In this document: positions 60,808-64,000 of the stretch, in pieces
Layout of the letters: each line of letters starts with the position of its first letter
Numbering within the stretch: position 1 is the first letter of the stretch
Source: Candidatus Cloacimonadota bacterium
Lineage (GTDB): Bacteria > Cloacimonadota > Cloacimonadia > Cloacimonadales > TCS61
Reading direction: 5' to 3'
Length of the DNA: 64,000 nt
Assembly (NCBI GenBank): GCA_030445745.1
Contig: JASUTE010000006.1
Coordinates: 1-64,000, forward strand
Position numbers and translations under genes: made by a program
The notes under the pieces: generated by a model
Seen by the model: the letters and a program-made list of their open reading frames with translations, nothing else
Database searches by the model: none
What the model was told of the DNA's origin: nothing

Positions 60808-62862
60808 ATGAAAAAATATGATATGAACAAGATTCGGAATATTGCACTTGTCGGAGCATGTGGTTCTGGAAAAACCAGCTTAGCTGAGCAGATGCTTTTC
60901 GATGCAAAGGCTATAAATAGAGTTGGAAGTGTAGATAGCGGCAATACAGTAATGGATTTCAATGAAGAAGAGATCGAAAAGAAGATGTCTTTAACTTTGG
61001 GTGTGGCCAATTTTGATTGGAACAATCATAGTGTAAATGTGATGGATGCACCTGGGTTGGCCGATTTTGCCTCAGATCAAATCTCAGCTTCAATTGCAGC
61101 TGAAACCCTGATATTTGTTACCAGCGCAGCTTCCGAATACGAAGCAACATTGGAACACTCCTTAGAGCTATTTCAAGATAAAAAACAAGCTAAAGCTGTA
61201 CTTGTGAATAGAATGGATAATGAAGGTGCCGATTTTAATAAGGCATTGCAACTTATCAGAGAAAATTCCAATATCAATCCTGTGCCTCTACATATTCCTA
61301 TTGGTAGCGAACACAAATTCGAAGGCGTGGTAGATGTCATTAAAAATAAAGCTTACATCGATGGGAAGGAAGCAGAAATTCCAGAAAATATGGCTTCGCT
61401 GGTAGAGGAAAGTCGCTTAGAATTGATGGAAGCAGTTGCCGAAAGTGATGATGCCCTTTTGGAAAAATACTTCGAAGCAGGTGAACTTACTAATGAGGAG
61501 ATTTCAAAGGGACTTACCAAAGCTATTATAGCTGGAAGTTTTGTGCCCGCTTTCGCCACTTCAGTTTCCGAAAATATAGCAATAAAAGAGTTTATGAATG
61601 CAATAGTGGAATATCTGCCTGCGCCAGCTCAGATGAATAAAATTAGGGCTATTGTAGCTGGTGAAGAAAAAGAATTTATTTGTAAAGAAGACGGTGAACT
61701 GCTCGCTTTTGTATTCAAATCTGTCTCCGATCCCAATGTGGGTGACCTCTCTTATGTAAGAGTTTTTTCTGGTAGTTTGAAATCTGGTATGGATGTGTTT
61801 GTACCAGAAAAAGAAGGTAAAGATAGAATCGGTTCTATGTATTATATTCGTGGGAAAAATAGAATAGAAGCAGATGAATTGAAAGCTGGTGAAATTGGTG
61901 GATTGGTGAAGATGAAAACAGCTCGTAGTCTTTGCAGTTTAGTAAAACAGAATTCCAATATTAAATATGTGAATGTAGAGATGCCTAAACCAGTATATTG
62001 GCAATCGATAAAAGCTGCAAACCAGAGTGATGAAGACAAAATTAGTACAGCATTAGCCAAGTTGTTAGATGAAGATCCCAGCATTCATGCTGATATGAAT
62101 CCTGAAACTGGTGAGAATGTGATTTCTGGTGTGGGCGAACAACAAATTAATATGCTTCATAAAAAATTAAAAAGCAGATTCAAGATAGATGCTAATTTAG
62201 ACACACCCAAAGTGCCATACAAAGAAACTTTGAAGGGGAAAGCCGATGTAAGTTATCGTCACAAAAAGCAAACCGGCGGTAAAGGACAGTTTGCGGAGGT
62301 TTATTTCCGCTGCGCACCCAAAGAACGTGGAGCAGGTTTTGAATTTATCAATTCTATTGTTGGCGGAGCAATTCCTTCCAAATTTATACCTGCAATCGAA
62401 AAAGGGTTAAATGAAATTTTGCAGCAGGGAATTATCTCTGGCAATCCTATAGTGGATATAAGTGTGGAATGCTATGATGGCAGTTTCCACGAAGTAGATT
62501 CTTCCGAGATGGCTTTTAAAATAGCTTCTTGGCAAGCACTGAAAAAAGCTTTTGCTGAAGCTGGTGCTATTTTACTTGAACCTATCCACAAGGCAAAAAT
62601 AATCATTCCCGATGAATATATGGGGGATGTAATGGGCGATGTTTCCACTCGCCGCGGCAAAATTCTGGGCATGGAACAGAAAGGCAAAAAACAGATCTTG
62701 AATGCTCTGATGCCACTTTCCGAACTTTTCAAATACTATCCCGCTCTTAAATCTCTTACTCAGGGAAGAGGTAAATTTGAACAAGAATTCGACCATTATG
62801 AAAAAGTACCGGACGAGATCGCTGAAAAAGTAATAGCAGCAGCAAACAATGATAATGGATAA
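60808..62862 (+). CDS. EF-G-like translational GTPase (second EF-G type)
   Basis: 684 residues. G domain: ALVGACGSGKTSL (G1, K22), MDAPGLADF (G3, where the usual DTPGH histidine is L84) and VNRMDNEG (G4). Then domains II to V: VFKSVSDPNVGDLSYVRVFS, VSYRHKKQTGGKGQFAEVYF, RGAGFEFINSIVGGAIPSKF, and domain V MGDVSTRRGKILGMEQKGKK. Missing the catalytic switch II histidine and having a shortened switch I (KKMSLTLGVA) mark the EF-G2-like class, whose duties (recycling, stress) are unclear. Not the housekeeping EF-G by sequence. Stands alone, 76 bases ahead of yebC. Confidence 0.9.
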   Translation: MKKYDMNKIRNIALVGACGSGKTSLAEQMLFDAKAINRVGSVDSGNTVMDFNEEEIEKKMSLTLGVANFDWNNHSVNVMDAPGLADFASDQISASIAAETLIFVTSAASEYEATLEHSLELFQDKKQAKAVLVNRMDNEGADFNKALQLIRENSNINPVPLHIPIGSEHKFEGVVDVIKNKAYIDGKEAEIPENMASLVEESRLELMEAVAESDDALLEKYFEAGELTNEEISKGLTKAIIAGSFVPAFATSVSENIAIKEFMNAIVEYLPAPAQMNKIRAIVAGEEKEFICKEDGELLAFVFKSVSDPNVGDLSYVRVFSGSLKSGMDVFVPEKEGKDRIGSMYYIRGKNRIEADELKAGEIGGLVKMKTARSLCSLVKQNSNIKYVNVEMPKPVYWQSIKAANQSDEDKISTALAKLLDEDPSIHADMNPETGENVISGVGEQQINMLHKKLKSRFKIDANLDTPKVPYKETLKGKADVSYRHKKQTGGKGQFAEVYFRCAPKERGAGFEFINSIVGGAIPSKFIPAIEKGLNEILQQGIISGNPIVDISVECYDGSFHEVDSSEMAFKIASWQALKKAFAEAGAILLEPIHKAKIIIPDEYMGDVMGDVSTRRGKILGMEQKGKKQILNALMPLSELFKYYPALKSLTQGRGKFEQEFDHYEKVPDEIAEKVIAAANNDNG

Positions 62863-62877
62863 TGTTATAAAATAAAA

Positions 62878-62938
62878 ATGGGGGTGGCGATGCCACCTCC
62901 ATCATAGTTTATGGGTTTCTATAATAGATGGAGGAGAT
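62878..62938 (+). promoter_or_regulatory. Possible translational switch in the yebC leader
   Basis: An 11-pair stem with a three-base loop (ATGGGGGTGGC 62878-62888, GCCACCTCCAT 62892-62902; one G-T pair) lies ahead of yebC. The 3' arm also contains CCTCCATC (62896-62903), which is the exact complement of GATGGAGG (62927-62934), the yebC ribosome-binding site. So the arm can pair either with the upstream arm (site free) or with the site (site masked). Read on the minus strand the stem is followed by T-rich DNA and could be a terminator, but no gene runs that way. Confidence 0.45.
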
Positions 62939-63688
62939 ATGTCTGGTCATAATAAATGGAGTTCAATAAAACATAAAAAGGGCGCTACGGATGCCAAGCG
63001 TGGTAAGCTTTTTACCCGGCTGGTCAAAGAAATTATAGTTTCTGCTCGTGAAGGTGGAGGCGATCCCGATTCCAACCCCAGATTACGCATTGCAATTTCC
63101 AATGCTCGCAATGCTAACATGCCCAATTCCAATATAGAACGTGCAATAAAACGTGGTACTGGAGAATTGGAAGGCGTGAATTATGAACCTTATATTTATG
63201 AAGGTTATGGGCATAATGGTGTGGCTATTTTAGTGGAAGTTCTTACCGACAACAAACAGCGAACAGTTTCGGAGATAAGACATGCCTTTTCTAAAAATGG
63301 AGGTAGTTTAGCAGAAACGGGCGCAGTAGCGTGGAATTTTGAGAAAAAGGGGCTAATCGAGATAGAAAAAGAGGAAGCGGACGAAGAAGAACTAATGATG
63401 GCTGCATTAGATGCTGGTGCAGATGATTTTTCCAGCGAAAATGAGTTTTACGAAATCTATACTCCCTATAGTGAAATGCACAATGTAGTTCACAATTTGG
63501 AAGAAGCTGGCTACAATATTAAGAAAGCTGAATTGACCCAAGTTCCCAAAAATACTGTTAATGCCGATGATGTTGCGGAAAAACTGCTGAACCTGATAGA
63601 TGCACTAGAAGACCTAGATGATGTTCAAAAGGTGTATGCTAACTACGAAATTTCCGATGAAACTTTCGAAAGGCTTATGCAAGATTGA
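62939..63688 (+). CDS. YebC/TACO1-family protein
   Basis: 249 residues, strong GGAGGAGA upstream. MSGHNKWSSIKHKKGATDAK, KLFTRLVKEIIVSAREGGGD, PDSNPRLRIAISNARNANMP, IERAIKRGTG, YEGYGHNGVAILVEVLTDNK, NGGSLAETGAVAWNFEKKG are the family core. Family members act as transcription regulators or as ribosome factors that ease translation of proline-rich stretches. The ruvC start overlaps its stop, the common yebC-ruvC pair. Confidence 0.96.
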   Translation: MSGHNKWSSIKHKKGATDAKRGKLFTRLVKEIIVSAREGGGDPDSNPRLRIAISNARNANMPNSNIERAIKRGTGELEGVNYEPYIYEGYGHNGVAILVEVLTDNKQRTVSEIRHAFSKNGGSLAETGAVAWNFEKKGLIEIEKEEADEEELMMAALDAGADDFSSENEFYEIYTPYSEMHNVVHNLEEAGYNIKKAELTQVPKNTVNADDVAEKLLNLIDALEDLDDVQKVYANYEISDETFERLMQD

Positions 63689-64000
63689 TAATTTTGGGAA
63701 TAGACCCAGGTAGCCGCTACTGTGGTTATGGTATTTTGCAGTGTGAAAAAAGAAAAATAGTAGCTGCTGGCTGCAATGTAATAAAAACAGATCCTAAAGC
63801 AATATTTTCCGAACGTTTGCTGTATATCTATAACCAAGTTGCCAAGCTGGTAGATGAATATAAACCTGCAGTGGGGGCAGTGGAAACAATATTTTATGGG
63901 AAAAACATAAAATCCGCCTTTACCTTGGGACACGTGCGGGGAGTTATTTTGTTGGCCTTTGCCAAAAAAAAATTACCTGTTGCTGAATATTCTCCACGAG
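63685..64000 (+). CDS. ruvC: Holliday junction endonuclease RuvC, N-terminal part (cut by window end)
   Basis: 105 codons visible from a TTG start at 63685 that overlaps the yebC stop by four bases (TTGA). ILGIDPGSRYCGYGIL gives the first catalytic Asp, then FSERLLYIYNQVAKLVDEYK, GAVETIFYGKNIKSAFTLGH (Glu and the conserved F-x-x-x-N), RGVILLAFAKKKLPVAEYSP. Cuts four-way junctions in recombination repair with RuvAB. Starting at TTG fits the RuvC N-terminus and there is no earlier in-frame ATG or GTG. Confidence 0.95.
   Translation, partial: MIILGIDPGSRYCGYGILQCEKRKIVAAGCNVIKTDPKAIFSERLLYIYNQVAKLVDEYKPAVGAVETIFYGKNIKSAFTLGHVRGVILLAFAKKKLPVAEYSPR

Noticed and set aside
62878..62902. Stem read as an intrinsic terminator on the minus strand
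   Set aside because: No minus-strand gene ends there; the pairing with the yebC ribosome-binding site explains it better.
1..64000. tRNA, rRNA or CRISPR array
   Set aside because: No cloverleaf-like segment, rRNA stretch or regularly spaced repeat was seen when reading both strands by eye.

Overview
AT-rich chromosomal window from a didermic, lipid A-making bacterium. The strongest taxonomic hints are an LpxC-FabZ fusion, an OmpH/Skp-lpxD-lpxC/fabZ-lpxA gene order, a gingipain-type C25 peptidase with a C-terminal type IX-secretion-like sorting domain, a DUF4911 protein and a divergent second EF-G. Together these suggest an FCB-group organism, most probably Cloacimonadota; this is inference from gene content, not a search result.

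Layout. 1-1960: 3' end of lysS, an HTH-EIIA protein on the minus strand, and a decayed relative of the IS element found later in the window. 1967-19015: a dense one-strand signalling island with a substrate-binding lipoprotein, two tandem GPP34 (GOLPH3-like) proteins, a Cache protein, two more substrate-binding lipoproteins with no permease, a Cache/PAS histidine kinase, a TPR kinase-like protein, a pseudogene fragment of a kinase, a small kinase-like protein, and two large receiver-PAS-SpoIIE phosphatase-HATPase proteins. Only one of the three kinase-like proteins keeps the phosphoacceptor histidine, and one of the two C-terminal HATPase domains has lost its N and G boxes. 19002-37156: an exopolysaccharide/O-antigen locus (glycosyltransferases, deacetylase-like protein, WecG-type transferase, sugar-phosphate transferase, Wzz/BY-kinase-like, Wza, Wzy/WaaL-like, Wzx) whose first gene overlaps the last signalling gene and which contains a STAS protein, the expected partner of the SpoIIE/HATPase proteins. 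I infer a partner-switching circuit tied to polysaccharide export.

37188-47461: OmpA/PEGA lipoprotein, Lon, DUF4911, a convergent TauE/glycosyltransferase pair, a very large TPR protein and an EndoQ-like PHP nuclease. 47496-48974: an intact IS4-family element with perfect 19-bp ends and a 10-bp target duplication. 49047-53704: Xaa-Pro peptidase, coaD, DUF3467 protein, secD, secF. 53742-57476 (minus): lipid A genes and an OmpH/Skp chaperone. 57654-64000: C25 peptidase, EF-G-like GTPase, yebC (with a leader that may mask its ribosome-binding site) and the start of ruvC. No tRNA, rRNA or CRISPR array was seen.
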